From: JAAUUE01 sp943370025
GTDB taxonomy: Bacteria; Cyanobacteriota; Cyanobacteriia; Cyanobacteriales; JAAUUE01
Assembly (NCBI GenBank): GCA_943370025.1
Contig: CALRPI020000021.1
Coordinates: 6,886 to 70,885 of the forward strand
Reading direction: 5' to 3'
Length of the DNA stretch: 64,000 nt
Shown here: positions 50,562-59,307 of the stretch, piece after piece
How positions within the stretch are numbered: the stretch's first letter is position 1
How the letters are laid out: each line of letters starts with the position of its first letter
Translations under genes and position numbers: made by a program
The notes under the pieces: generated by a model
Databases searched by the model: none
What the model saw: the letters and a program-made list of their open reading frames with translations, nothing else
Told to the model about the DNA's origin: nothing

Positions 50562-52412
50562 ATGTCAAATAATCTTTGGAAACTTGCGAAGGTAAGCCCA
50601 GTAATTTTAGGCGCTTCCCTGATGCTGAGCAGCGGCGCAACCGCTGCTCAAAACAACTCGGTTGATAGCGAAGTATCCCCAGTGGTTTCTGCCGCAGAAG
50701 TTAATACCACTCCTTTGGCTTTTTCTGCTCCTGTAGCTGTTAACCCTGTAGTGGCAACTGCTGCTACTCCTGTTCCTAGTGCCATAGACCAGAATGCAGG
50801 TTTGGCTCTCAGTGCTGAAGAAATCAATGTTTCAGAATTAGTTCGCCCTGCTGCCGTGGCGACAACTCCCCAGCCATCTGTAGATAGCAGCAACCAAGTA
50901 CTTCAGCAAATTGAAGGCTACAACAATGAAGTTGATAGCATGGGACAGGTGACCAATATTACTCAACTCCGGGATGTTTCACCACGGGCTTGGGCTTTTG
51001 AAGCCCTGCGGAATCTTGTTGAGCGCTATCAGTGCATTCAAGGTTATCCTGATGGGACTTTCCGAGGCGATCGGGCTTTAACCCGCTATGAATTTGCCGC
51101 TGGTTTAAATTCCTGCCTCCGCCGGATTGAAGCTCTAATTGCTGGCAGTGGTGGCGATCGAGTTACCAGAGCAGACCTAGAAGCAATCCGTCGCTTAACC
51201 ACAGAATTTAGAGCAGAACTCACCGCCCTAGGTACTCGTGTTAACGCCCTTGATGGTCGGGTGACAACCTTAGAAGGACAACAGTTCTCTACCACCACCA
51301 AGCTCAGAGCTGAAGTTATTTTTGCCTTGGCTGATACTTTCGGCGATCAAATTGCACTGCCCAACGGTCAAAACCCCGGAGGCACTCGCCCTCGCCAAAA
51401 TACTAACCTGATCTTTGCTGATCGGGTACGGTTGAACTTTGATACCAGCTTCACTGGACGAGATCAACTGCGGACACGCCTACAAGCTAGAAACCTTACT
51501 CCTTTTAGTGGTAATGGTCTAACAGGCACTAACATGACTCGGATATATTTCGATGGCAGCGAGAATAACAGTGTCAACTTAAGTGTTTTACAATACCGAT
51601 TCCCCGTTGGGGCTGGTAATGTTTATATCTCCACTGTGGGTGCTGCCCTAGACGATGGTGATATCAGTTTAAGCCCGATCGTATCTAGTGGTGGTGGAGC
51701 AATTTCCCGCTTTGGTGCTTACAGCCCAATCTATCGCTTTCCTTCTGATGCAGGGATCACCCTTGATTATCCCATCACTCCGGCCATTCGGCTCACTACT
51801 GGCTACTCAGTTCCCCAAAGCGATGCTAGCAACCCAGCTAAACCCGGTGGTTTATTCAATAATCAATATTCTGCCTACGGTCAATTGACCTTTACCCCAG
51901 TTCCCCAAGGGCAAATTGCCTTCACCTACGTCAACTCTTACCTAGGTACAACTGGTGGTGTCTCTGGTAGTACAGGGAGTGGAAACGCCAATCGTCCCTA
52001 TGGTGCTAGCCAAACTTCGGCTAACTCCTACGGTATCCAAGCTCGGTACAACTTTAGCCCCAACTTTATTCTCTCTGGTTGGGTAAACTACACCAACGCC
52101 ATCAATGAAGGTAGTGCTTTCAAAGAAAAAACCGGCATCTGGAACTATGCTGTCCAAGCAACCTTCCCAGACTTAGGTGCAAGGGGTAACTTGCTAGGTA
52201 TTGTTGCTGGTGTTCCCCCCAGAGCTGGCTACATTCCTAGAAGTAGCAACCGCGATTTCAATACTTCCCTTCACTTGGAAGCCTTCTATCGCATCCGTGT
52301 TAGTGACAATATTTCCGTTACTCCCGGTATCATTGCCGTGTTTAATCCAGAGCACAACAAGAGCAATAGTGCAATCTATGTGGGAACTATTCGGACTACC
52401 TTTAGCTTCTAG
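50562..52412 (+). CDS. iron uptake porin (SomA/SomB-like), copy 1
   Basis: 616 residues. Signal peptide ~1-29. An SLH domain (~130-190, DVSPRAWAFEALRNLVERYQ) anchors the protein to cell-wall glycan. A coiled coil (~200-245) leads to a C-terminal beta-barrel of the OprB type (~250-616), ending in a terminal TFSF strand. Major outer-membrane porins of cyanobacteria have this architecture and pass ions and small nutrients. It is followed by a terminator and a paralogue. Confidence 0.93.
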   Translation: MSNNLWKLAKVSPVILGASLMLSSGATAAQNNSVDSEVSPVVSAAEVNTTPLAFSAPVAVNPVVATAATPVPSAIDQNAGLALSAEEINVSELVRPAAVATTPQPSVDSSNQVLQQIEGYNNEVDSMGQVTNITQLRDVSPRAWAFEALRNLVERYQCIQGYPDGTFRGDRALTRYEFAAGLNSCLRRIEALIAGSGGDRVTRADLEAIRRLTTEFRAELTALGTRVNALDGRVTTLEGQQFSTTTKLRAEVIFALADTFGDQIALPNGQNPGGTRPRQNTNLIFADRVRLNFDTSFTGRDQLRTRLQARNLTPFSGNGLTGTNMTRIYFDGSENNSVNLSVLQYRFPVGAGNVYISTVGAALDDGDISLSPIVSSGGGAISRFGAYSPIYRFPSDAGITLDYPITPAIRLTTGYSVPQSDASNPAKPGGLFNNQYSAYGQLTFTPVPQGQIAFTYVNSYLGTTGGVSGSTGSGNANRPYGASQTSANSYGIQARYNFSPNFILSGWVNYTNAINEGSAFKEKTGIWNYAVQATFPDLGARGNLLGIVAGVPPRAGYIPRSSNRDFNTSLHLEAFYRIRVSDNISVTPGIIAVFNPEHNKSNSAIYVGTIRTTFSF

Positions 52413-52438
52413 AAGATAGTTGCTCAAATCGTTTTATT

Positions 52439-52492
52439 TCTCAAAAGCCTTCCTTCCCAGACCTTCTCTATCCAAAGGAGGGCTTTTGAGAA
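52439..52492. terminator. terminator between the two porin genes
   Basis: Hairpin TTCTCAAAAGCC(T)TCCTT / AAGGA(G)GGCTTTTGAGAA with a long loop, 26 bases after the first porin stop. Confidence 0.8.
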
Positions 52493-52626
52493 AGCAAATT
52501 TCCTAAGGGGCTTTCCACAATCCTTAACTTGAGGTATCATGGTAAGAATTCTGTTGAAACCTTTTGGAAGATTTCCCTAGCTGGGAATTTCAGGCTCTAA
52601 TTCAACTAAGTGTGAGGATGATCAAA

Positions 52627-54534
52627 ATGTCAAAGTCTTTATTAAACCTATTAAAAGTTAGCCCTGCTATCTTGGGTGCCTCAGTATTAATGGCAAGTGG
52701 TGCCTATGCTGCTCAAAGCCCAGAAGCCTTGGCTCTCCGCGCTGAGCAAAATACTACCGAAGTTAGCAATACTTCTGTTGGTGTTACCCCTGCTCCTCTA
52801 GAACTGGCTGCTACTCCAATTATGGTTGCGCCCGAAGCTACTGCCACAGCAGCTACTACTACAGCTTTGAACTTACCTACTGCGCCTTTAACCTTAAATA
52901 ACGCCGCTCCAGTAAGTGCAACAACTGCAACTCAATTGCCTCAATTAGCTGCGCCTGCGGCTAGCAGCAGCCCTAGCTTCAGTGCTAGTACAATTCCTTC
53001 TGGTGATGGTGAACTGCTCAGACAGCTTAATCGCTATAGCAACGAAGGCGAAGTTAATTCTCAAGTCACCAACATCAACCAACTCCGGGACGTTTCTCCT
53101 AGAGATTGGGCTTTTGAAGCATTGCGTAACTTGGTAGAGCGCTATCAGTGTATTGCTGGTTACCCTGATGGTACTTTCCAAGGTAATCGCCCCATGACCC
53201 GGTTTGAGTTTGCTGCTGGTTTGAACGCCTGCTTGCGCCGGATTGAAGCTTTGGTTGGCGGAAATGCTCCTCAAGTGACCCGTGCTGATTTAGAAGCAAT
53301 TCGTCGTCTAACTACTGAGTTCCGCACTGAGTTGACTGCTCTAGGCACCAGAGTTAATGCTCTAGAAGGTCGGGTTCGTTTCTTGGAAGAGCGTCAATTC
53401 TCCACCACCACTAAATTGGCTGGAGAAGTTGTTATGCAGCTATCCCAAACCTTCAACGGTGACTTGAATGTTAACTTGAATGGTCGTTCCGTTACCTTGG
53501 GTTCTACTAGCAATGTCACCTTTGGCGATCGCGTCCGCCTAAACTTCAACACCAGTTTCACTGGTCGTGACTTATTAAACACCCGTCTCCAAGCTCGGAA
53601 CTTGATTCCTTTCACCGGCAGAACTGGTACCCAAAACACCACCTTGTCTGTTGAAGGCAGTGAAGGCAACGCTTTTCAGCTTAGCCGTTTAGTCTATCAA
53701 TTCACCGCTGGCGTTCCTTTGACTGGTATCGGTGGCACAGCCTACGTTGGTACTACCGGTTTGTTCTTGGATGATATTGCTCTTAGCCTCAACCCTACTG
53801 GGGATGCAATTTCCAACTTTGGTGCTAACCGTCCTATCTACAACATCGGTGGTGGTGGTGGTGGTGCTGGTTTTAGCTTCAATGCTCTGAACAACACCTT
53901 CCGGATCGACTTGGGTTATGTTGCGAATACTCCTAACAACCCGAACCCTAGCAATGGTTTGTTTGCTGGTGGTTATGCAGCGATCGGTCAAATCACCTAC
54001 GCTCCTCCTACTAGCTTGCTCCAAGCAGCCTTCACCTATTCAAACACCTACGGTAATACTGCTAGTGCTGGATCGGGTACTTTCTTATCTGATAATCCTT
54101 TTGGTTCTACTGCTGCTGGGACTATCAGAGAAACTACCAACAACTACCAACTATCTGCGAACTTCCAGTTTACTCCACAAATTGTCCTCGGCGGTTTTAT
54201 TAGCTACTCTAACGTGATCAACGAAGTAGCTAAATTCCAAAAAGCTGATGTGTGGAGCTATGGTTTAGGCTTGGCTATCCGTGATGTGGGTACTCCCGGT
54301 AGCACCTTGGGCTTTGTCTTTGGTGTTCCTCCCGTTGCTCGTCGTGTCCAACTAGGTGGTGGAGCTACCGTCAGTAACTCTGCTACTCCTTACCACGCAG
54401 AAGTTTTCTACAAGTTCAACATCAATGACAACATTGATGTAACTCCCGGCTTCTTCGCAGTCTTCCGTCCCGATGGCGACATCAACCGGAACACTGTATA
54501 TGTGGGAAGCATTAGAACTACCTTCAGATTCTAA
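52627..54534 (+). CDS. iron uptake porin (SomA/SomB-like), copy 2
   Basis: 635 residues from ATG 52627 (MSKSLLNLLKVSPAILGAS), chosen because it aligns with the first porin start and has GTGAGGA 9 bases upstream. Signal peptide, SLH domain (~150-210), coiled coil and porin barrel as in copy 1. The N-terminal segment is rich in Ala/Thr (~25-110). Ends TTFRF. Tandem duplication of porin genes is common in cyanobacteria. Confidence 0.93.
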   Translation: MSKSLLNLLKVSPAILGASVLMASGAYAAQSPEALALRAEQNTTEVSNTSVGVTPAPLELAATPIMVAPEATATAATTTALNLPTAPLTLNNAAPVSATTATQLPQLAAPAASSSPSFSASTIPSGDGELLRQLNRYSNEGEVNSQVTNINQLRDVSPRDWAFEALRNLVERYQCIAGYPDGTFQGNRPMTRFEFAAGLNACLRRIEALVGGNAPQVTRADLEAIRRLTTEFRTELTALGTRVNALEGRVRFLEERQFSTTTKLAGEVVMQLSQTFNGDLNVNLNGRSVTLGSTSNVTFGDRVRLNFNTSFTGRDLLNTRLQARNLIPFTGRTGTQNTTLSVEGSEGNAFQLSRLVYQFTAGVPLTGIGGTAYVGTTGLFLDDIALSLNPTGDAISNFGANRPIYNIGGGGGGAGFSFNALNNTFRIDLGYVANTPNNPNPSNGLFAGGYAAIGQITYAPPTSLLQAAFTYSNTYGNTASAGSGTFLSDNPFGSTAAGTIRETTNNYQLSANFQFTPQIVLGGFISYSNVINEVAKFQKADVWSYGLGLAIRDVGTPGSTLGFVFGVPPVARRVQLGGGATVSNSATPYHAEVFYKFNINDNIDVTPGFFAVFRPDGDINRNTVYVGSIRTTFRF

Positions 54535-54540
54535 GAAATC

Positions 54541-54573
54541 TCAAATCTGCCGCTGTATCAGCGGCAGATTTGA
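54541..54573. terminator. terminator after second porin gene
   Basis: Perfect 15-base stem TCAAATCTGCCGCTG / CAGCGGCAGATTTGA with a TAT loop, 6 bases after the stop. Confidence 0.85.
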
Positions 54574-54762
54574 AATTAATATAAAGGGTAGTAATTTCTA
54601 CAGGACTTCACTGTAAGAATATCAATACCTCACACCTATGATGGCAGAGTTATTTTCTGATTGGCAGTTAGCTGCAACCCTTAGAAAATAATCTCTGCCT
54701 TTACTTGTGCCTAGGGGAATGTTATTATAAAAGACTGAGAATTTTAGGTTTATTTATTTATT

Positions 54763-55125
54763 ATGAAAGCCCAAGAAATTATTCGCTCTATAGAAGCAGA
54801 ACAAATCCGCACTGACCTGCCCGTTATCTATGTGGGAGATACGATCAAGATCGGTGTGCGGATTATTGAAGGAGACAAGGAAAGAGTCCAGCCCTACGAA
54901 GGCACGGTAATTGCCAGACGCAACGGTGGAATTAATGAAACCATCACCGTCCGTCGGGTATTTCAAGGTATAGGAGTGGAAAGGGTATTCCTGTTGCACT
55001 CACCCCGGATTGATAGCGTCAAAGTTATCCGCCGTGGTAAAGTCCGTCGAGCCAAGCTCTACTATCTCCGCGATCGCGTGGGCAAGGCAACTCGCTTAAA
55101 ACAAAGATTCGATCGAGACAACTAA
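54763..55125 (+). CDS. rplS: 50S ribosomal protein L19
   Basis: 120 residues. Typical L19 blocks: PVIYVGDTIKIGVRIIEG, RVQPYEGTVIARRNGG, RVFLLHSPRIDSVKVIRRGKVRRAKLYYLR. Sits at the 30S/50S interface. It leads the tRNA-Trp-secE-nusG-L11-L1 block. Confidence 0.97.
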   Translation: MKAQEIIRSIEAEQIRTDLPVIYVGDTIKIGVRIIEGDKERVQPYEGTVIARRNGGINETITVRRVFQGIGVERVFLLHSPRIDSVKVIRRGKVRRAKLYYLRDRVGKATRLKQRFDRDN

Positions 55126-55210
55126 ATTTCTCTATTGTTTTCTGCCTAAGTAACTGTCTTTTAGTGCTTTTTAGATGATAATAATGTTATGATTATCATT
55201 GTCTGAGTAA

Positions 55211-55283
55211 GCGCCTTTAGTTCAGTTGGTAGAACGCAGGTCTCCAAAACCTGATGTCAGAGGTTCAAGTCCTCTAGGGCGCG
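55211..55283 (+). tRNA. tRNA-Trp (CCA)
   Basis: 73 bases. Acceptor GCGCCTT with AGGGCGC, D-arm with TTCAGTTGGTAGA, anticodon stem-loop CAGGTCTCCAAAACCTG (anticodon CCA), T-arm AGAGGTTCAAGTCCTCT. The 3' CCA is not encoded. Directly upstream of secE, a conserved order. Confidence 0.96.
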
Positions 55284-55436
55284 TTATGTTGATCTCAATC
55301 CTAGATTCTGAATCTCAAATTGGGCTAGAAAGCCTTTATTTCTAGGGGTGATTTCTGTTAGTATCGAAGGAAACTAGTTATATTTTGATATCTAAACCAA
55401 ATTATTCGCACTCATGGTGGGGTGTGAAACAAATCT

Positions 55437-55667
55437 ATGGATAAGAAAAGTGACCCAGTAGTTGAAGAGACAGGGCTAAAATCTAAATTTAATGTTTTGG
55501 GTTTTGTCCAAGAATCTAAGGATGAATTAAGTAAAGTGGTTTGGCCTGGCCGTCAGCAATTGATTAGCGAATCTGTAGCCGTGGTCTTGATGGTGGTTCT
55601 TTCCGCTTCGATAATTTATTTAGCCGATAAGTTATTTGTTTGGATGGCAGGTAGGATATTTTTATGA
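55437..55667 (+). CDS. secE: preprotein translocase subunit SecE
   Basis: 76 residues, one C-terminal membrane helix (SVAVVLMVVLSASIIYLADKL). The motif ELSKVVWPGRQQLISE is typical. It stabilises SecY in the plasma and thylakoid membranes. Overlaps nusG by 4 bases (ATGA). Confidence 0.95.
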   Translation: MDKKSDPVVEETGLKSKFNVLGFVQESKDELSKVVWPGRQQLISESVAVVLMVVLSASIIYLADKLFVWMAGRIFL

Positions 55668-56281
55668 GTTTTTCAACTGATGAATCTCCCGAATCTTCTA
55701 TCTCTGAACAGGATAGTAAGACTCCCCATTGGTATGCAGTGCAAGTAGCTTCTGGCTGTGAAAAGCGAGTTAAAGCCAACCTAGACCAACGGGTACAAAC
55801 CCTAGATGTAGCTGATCGAATTCTCCGAGTCCAGATTCCCCAAACTCCCACGGTAAAAATCCGCAAGGATGGCTCTCGCAGTACTGGGGAAGAAAAGGTG
55901 TTTCCCGGCTATGTGCTGATTGAGATGGTCATGGATGATGATGCGTGGCAGGTGGTGAAAAACACTCCTCATGTGATCAACTTTGTCGGGGCAGAGCAGA
56001 AGCGTCGCTTTGGCAGGGGTCGAGGTCATGTGAAGCCTTTGCCGTTGAGCTTGGGGGAAGTGGAGCGCATTTTCCAACAGGCAGAAGAGCAAGATTTAGT
56101 CGTCAAGATCGACATGGCGATCGGCGACAAGATTTTGGTGCTGGCTGGTCCTTTTAAAGATTTTGAAGGACAAGTAATTGAAGTCAGCCCAGAACGGGGT
56201 AAACTTAAAGCCCTGCTTTCTATTTTCGGGCGGGATACGCCAGTGGAATTAGAGTTTAATCAAGTACAGAAACAAGGATAA
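55664..56281 (+). CDS. nusG: transcription termination/antitermination protein NusG
   Basis: 205 residues. NGN domain (~22-135: WYAVQVASGCEKRVKANL, VFPGYVLIEMVMDDDAW) and C-terminal KOW domain (~150-200: VLAGPFKDFEGQVIEVSPERGKLKALLSIFGR). Binds RNA polymerase and modulates pausing. Its stop ends one base before the rplK start. Confidence 0.97.
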   Translation: MSFSTDESPESSISEQDSKTPHWYAVQVASGCEKRVKANLDQRVQTLDVADRILRVQIPQTPTVKIRKDGSRSTGEEKVFPGYVLIEMVMDDDAWQVVKNTPHVINFVGAEQKRRFGRGRGHVKPLPLSLGEVERIFQQAEEQDLVVKIDMAIGDKILVLAGPFKDFEGQVIEVSPERGKLKALLSIFGRDTPVELEFNQVQKQG

Positions 56282-56282
56282 A

Positions 56283-56708
56283 ATGGCAAAAAAAGTTGTA
56301 GCTATAGTTAAGCTGGCACTGAATGCTGGCAAGGCAACAGCAGCACCTCCGGTGGGACCTGCCCTAGGGCAACACGGGGTGAATATCATGGCATTTGTAA
56401 AGGAATACAATGCTAGAACTGCTGACCAAGCGGGAATGGTAATCCCGGTAGAAATCTCGGTATTTGAAGACCGGAGTTTTACTTTTAATCTGAAAACTCC
56501 TCCCGCTTCGGTTTTACTGCTGAAGGCGGCGGGAATTGACAAGGGTTCTAATGAGCCAAACAAGAAGAAAGTGGGTAAAGTCACCCGGACTCAGTTACAG
56601 GAAATTGCCAATATCAAACTGCCGGATCTCAATGCCAATGATATTCAAGCAGCGATGAAAATTGTTGAAGGGACTGCTCGGAACATGGGGATTGCGATCG
56701 CTGACTAA
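56283..56708 (+). CDS. rplK: 50S ribosomal protein L11
   Basis: 141 residues. VKLALNAGKATAAPPVGPALGQ and NIMAFVKEYNART at the N-terminus; C-terminal RNA-binding domain with KKVGKVTRTQLQEIANIKLPDLNA. Part of the GTPase-associated centre of the 50S subunit. Confidence 0.98.
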   Translation: MAKKVVAIVKLALNAGKATAAPPVGPALGQHGVNIMAFVKEYNARTADQAGMVIPVEISVFEDRSFTFNLKTPPASVLLLKAAGIDKGSNEPNKKKVGKVTRTQLQEIANIKLPDLNANDIQAAMKIVEGTARNMGIAIAD

Positions 56709-56782
56709 TTCATTGCCTTGACTGAAACTATTCAATAGCGGGGGAGAGAAGTAATCTCGCCAGTACCCCAAGGAGTTAGACT

Positions 56783-57499
56783 ATGACCAGAAAAGTATCG
56801 AAACGGTTGGCGGAACTACAGAAAAAAGTAGAAACCCGTCCCTATACGCCTCTAGAGGCGATCGAGCTACTCAAGGAAACCGCCACCGCCAAGTTTCCTG
56901 AATCTGCCGAGGCACATATCCGCCTAGGTATTGACCCCAAGTATAGCGACCAGCAGTTGAGAACAACGGTGACCTTGCCCAAGGGGACAGGCCAAACTAT
57001 CCGAGTTGCTGTGATCGCTAGGGGTGAGAAGGTGAATGAAGCTACCAATTCCGGGGCAGATATTGCTGGCTCTGAGGAGCTGATTGACCAGATTCAAAAA
57101 GGGATGATGGATTTTGATCTGCTGATTGCCACCCCAGATATGATGCCTCAAGTGGCAAAGCTAGGGAAAATGCTTGGACCACGAGGTTTGATGCCTTCTC
57201 CCAAGGGGGGAACGGTAACTTTTGATATTCCTCAGGCAATTAAGGAGTTCAAAGCTGGTAAACTGGAGTTTCGGGCTGACCGGACGGGGATTGTCCATGT
57301 CATGTTTGGCAAGACCGCCTTTACTGCTGAGGATTTGCTCGTTAATCTCAAAGCTCTTCAGGATACGATCGAACGCAATCGCCCCTCTGGAGCGAAAGGA
57401 CGCTACTGGCGGACGATGTTTATCTCGGCAACTATGGGACCAGCGATCGAAGTTGATATCACTGCCCTCCGAGACCTCAAACAAGGTGATGCTGCTTAG
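56783..57499 (+). CDS. rplA: 50S ribosomal protein L1
   Basis: 238 residues. Typical L1: AEAHIRLGIDPKYSDQQLR, ATPDMMPQVAKLGKMLGPRGLMP, FKAGKLEFRADRTGIVHV. Forms the L1 stalk and often represses its own operon. The stop TAG (57497-57499) is the first bases of a family 1 repeat. Confidence 0.98.
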   Translation: MTRKVSKRLAELQKKVETRPYTPLEAIELLKETATAKFPESAEAHIRLGIDPKYSDQQLRTTVTLPKGTGQTIRVAVIARGEKVNEATNSGADIAGSEELIDQIQKGMMDFDLLIATPDMMPQVAKLGKMLGPRGLMPSPKGGTVTFDIPQAIKEFKAGKLEFRADRTGIVHVMFGKTAFTAEDLLVNLKALQDTIERNRPSGAKGRYWRTMFISATMGPAIEVDITALRDLKQGDAA

Positions 57500-57579
57500 G
57501 TAGTATTTATAAAGCTTGATTTCCCACCCCCGGCAGGGCGGAAAATCAGACTCTCTAACCACTTTATAAATGACCCCTG
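57497..57579 (+). repeat. family 1 palindromic repeat, copy 5
   Basis: Left end TAGGTAGTATTTATAAAGC begins with the rplA stop. Inner hairpin is degenerate (TTGATTTCCCACCCCC / GGGCGGAAAATCAGA). Right end ACTTTATAAATGACCCCT. Lies between rplA and the L10 leader. Confidence 0.8.
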
Positions 57580-57654
57580 AGAGTAATTATTCGGCATCCT
57601 CAAAACTAACTAAGGGAGAGACTAAGTTAATTAAAAACCACTACTACAACTGAA

Positions 57655-57786
57655 TAGGTAATGCCAAAGACAGTAGGAGTATTAACTTAAAGTCCTGCCG
57701 AGGTTAGTGACCACAATGCCCAAGTATCTGGATTTAATCTAGTTACTTGGCAATGTCACCCCGGCAAAATAGCTGGGGTGTTTTTT
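57655..57786 (+). promoter_or_regulatory. ribosomal protein L10 leader with attenuator hairpin
   Basis: The sequence CCAAAGACAGTAGGAG and then CTTAAAGTCCTGCCGAGG match the L10-leader consensus, the site where the L10-L12 complex binds its own mRNA. A strong terminator-like hairpin (CACCCCGGC / GCTGGGGTG followed by six T's, 57757-57786) follows, fitting an attenuation switch for rplJ-rplL. Confidence 0.8.
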
Positions 57787-57856
57787 GTGGAGGTAGGGTG
57801 GGCAGGAGCGATGGAGCTATGGCTTCATTTAACCAGCAGCATTGAACTAAAGATGC

Positions 57857-57959
57857 TGAAAACTTGCGACTTAGAAATTCTTGCGGGCTTCGACTCCGCT
57901 CAGCCCGCAGGAATTTCTAAAAACCCAGATGGTGATTCATTTACTATGCGTAAGTTCTA
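57857..57959 (-). repeat. family 2 palindromic repeat, copy d (degenerate)
   Basis: Minus strand starts TAGAACTTACGCATAG and ends CGCAAGTTTTC. Inner hairpin AAATTCTTGCGGGCT / AGCCCGCAGGAATTT. It lies between the L10 leader and the rplJ start. Confidence 0.75.
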
Positions 57960-57994
57960 GTTTTAACTAAATTTTAAGGAGGTGAAATCTAAAT

Positions 57995-58516
57995 ATGGGC
58001 AAATCAAGACAAGACAAGTCGGCAGTTATTGAAGAACTCAAGTCCAGCTTGGGAGAATCACAATTGGCTATGGTGATTGACTACCACGGTCTAACTGTGT
58101 CGCAGATCACCGAACTCCGCCGCAAGCTCTTGGCAAAGGGAACGGTGTGTAAGGTGACCAAAAATACGCTGATGAAAATAGCGATCGATGGCAATCCTAC
58201 TTGGCAACCAATGGAGAAATTCCTCAATGGTTCCACCGCAGTCATCTTAGCTAAGGATGATATTACTGGAGCAATCAAGGCTTACCAAGAATTTCAGAAA
58301 CTGACTAAAAAGACTGAAATCAAGGGTGGTGTCATGGAAGGTCAGGCTTTGAACGAAAGCCAGATTAAAGCCATTAGTGAACTACCTTCTAAGGAGCAAC
58401 TCATGGGACAAGTGGCTGGGGCAATCAACAGCTTGGCTGCTAAAATTGCGATCGGCATTAACGAAATTCCTAGTTCCTTGGCTCGGGGCTTGAAGGCAAT
58501 CTCTGAAAAAGAGTAG
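57995..58516 (+). CDS. rplJ: 50S ribosomal protein L10
   Basis: 173 residues. MVIDYHGLTVSQITELRRKL, KVTKNTLMKIAI and a helical C-terminus that carries L7/L12 dimers. Ribosome site AAGGAGGTGA is strong. Confidence 0.97.
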   Translation: MGKSRQDKSAVIEELKSSLGESQLAMVIDYHGLTVSQITELRRKLLAKGTVCKVTKNTLMKIAIDGNPTWQPMEKFLNGSTAVILAKDDITGAIKAYQEFQKLTKKTEIKGGVMEGQALNESQIKAISELPSKEQLMGQVAGAINSLAAKIAIGINEIPSSLARGLKAISEKE

Positions 58517-58577
58517 GGCTAATTCTTTACCTTAAACCCAAACTAATAAACTTAAATCCATATAAAGGAGATAATCT

Positions 58578-58964
58578 ATGTCCGCTGTTACTGAAATCGT
58601 TGAACAATTAAAGTCTTTAACTCTATTAGAGGCTGCTGAGTTAGTTAAGCAAATCGAAGAAACCTTTGGTGTTAGTGCTGCTGCACCTGTGGGCGGGATG
58701 ATGATGGCGGCTCCCGGTGCGGCTGCTGCGGTTGAAGAAGTCGAAGAGCAAACCGAATTTAGCGTCATTCTAGATGAAGTTCCTGCTGATAAGAAGATAT
58801 CCGTGTTGAAAGTTGTCCGGACAATCACTGGCTTGGGACTGAAGGAAGCTAAAGACCTAGTGGAAGCTACTCCAAAACCCGTCAAAGAAGGGATCACCAA
58901 GGAAGCTGCTGAAGATGTGAAGAAGCAGTTAGAGGAAGCTGGAGCTAAGATCAGCATTAAGTAA
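58578..58964 (+). CDS. rplL: 50S ribosomal protein L7/L12
   Basis: 128 residues. N-terminal dimer helix (VEQLKSLTLLEAAELVKQIEE), Ala-rich hinge and C-terminal domain KISVLKVVRTITGLGLKEAKDLV...KPVKEGITKEAAEDVKKQLE. Forms the L10 stalk that recruits translation GTPases. Strong ribosome site AAAGGAGATA. Confidence 0.98.
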   Translation: MSAVTEIVEQLKSLTLLEAAELVKQIEETFGVSAAAPVGGMMMAAPGAAAAVEEVEEQTEFSVILDEVPADKKISVLKVVRTITGLGLKEAKDLVEATPKPVKEGITKEAAEDVKKQLEEAGAKISIK

Positions 58965-59307
58965 AATTCGCTGATTTATCAACGTCCTAGGGCGGGTTTT
59001 GTGGGAGACTACCAGTATTAGGTAGAGTAATTTCTGACAAAACTCGCTTTTTCTATGAATGCAGGACTTGCAGATTTTGAGTCTTTTTGCCGACTCTGGC
59101 TACCTGCAACTCGTAAAAACTTCAAGTTTCCTAGATAATTTCCTTATGGTGCATCAGTCTCAAATTAATGCCCAGATTAATTAGGACTTGCGTATTTTGA
59201 GGTTGTTGCGGGCTTCGACTATGCTCTGCCAGCAACACTCAAAAAACTAAATAATTCGTTGGCAGTACGTAAGTCCTATTCATGATAAATATTTATCTCC
59301 ATTAGCT
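58965..59307. other. intergenic region with family 2 repeat
   Basis: No gene. Contains family 2 copy at 59182-59278 and a weaker related piece beginning near 59062. Confidence 0.6.
59182..59278 (-). repeat. family 2 palindromic repeat, copy e
   Basis: Minus strand begins TAGGACTTACGTACTGCC and ends AATACGCAAGTCCTA. It holds a GTTGCGGGCTTCGACTATGC hairpin. Located 29 bases before minC. Confidence 0.85.
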
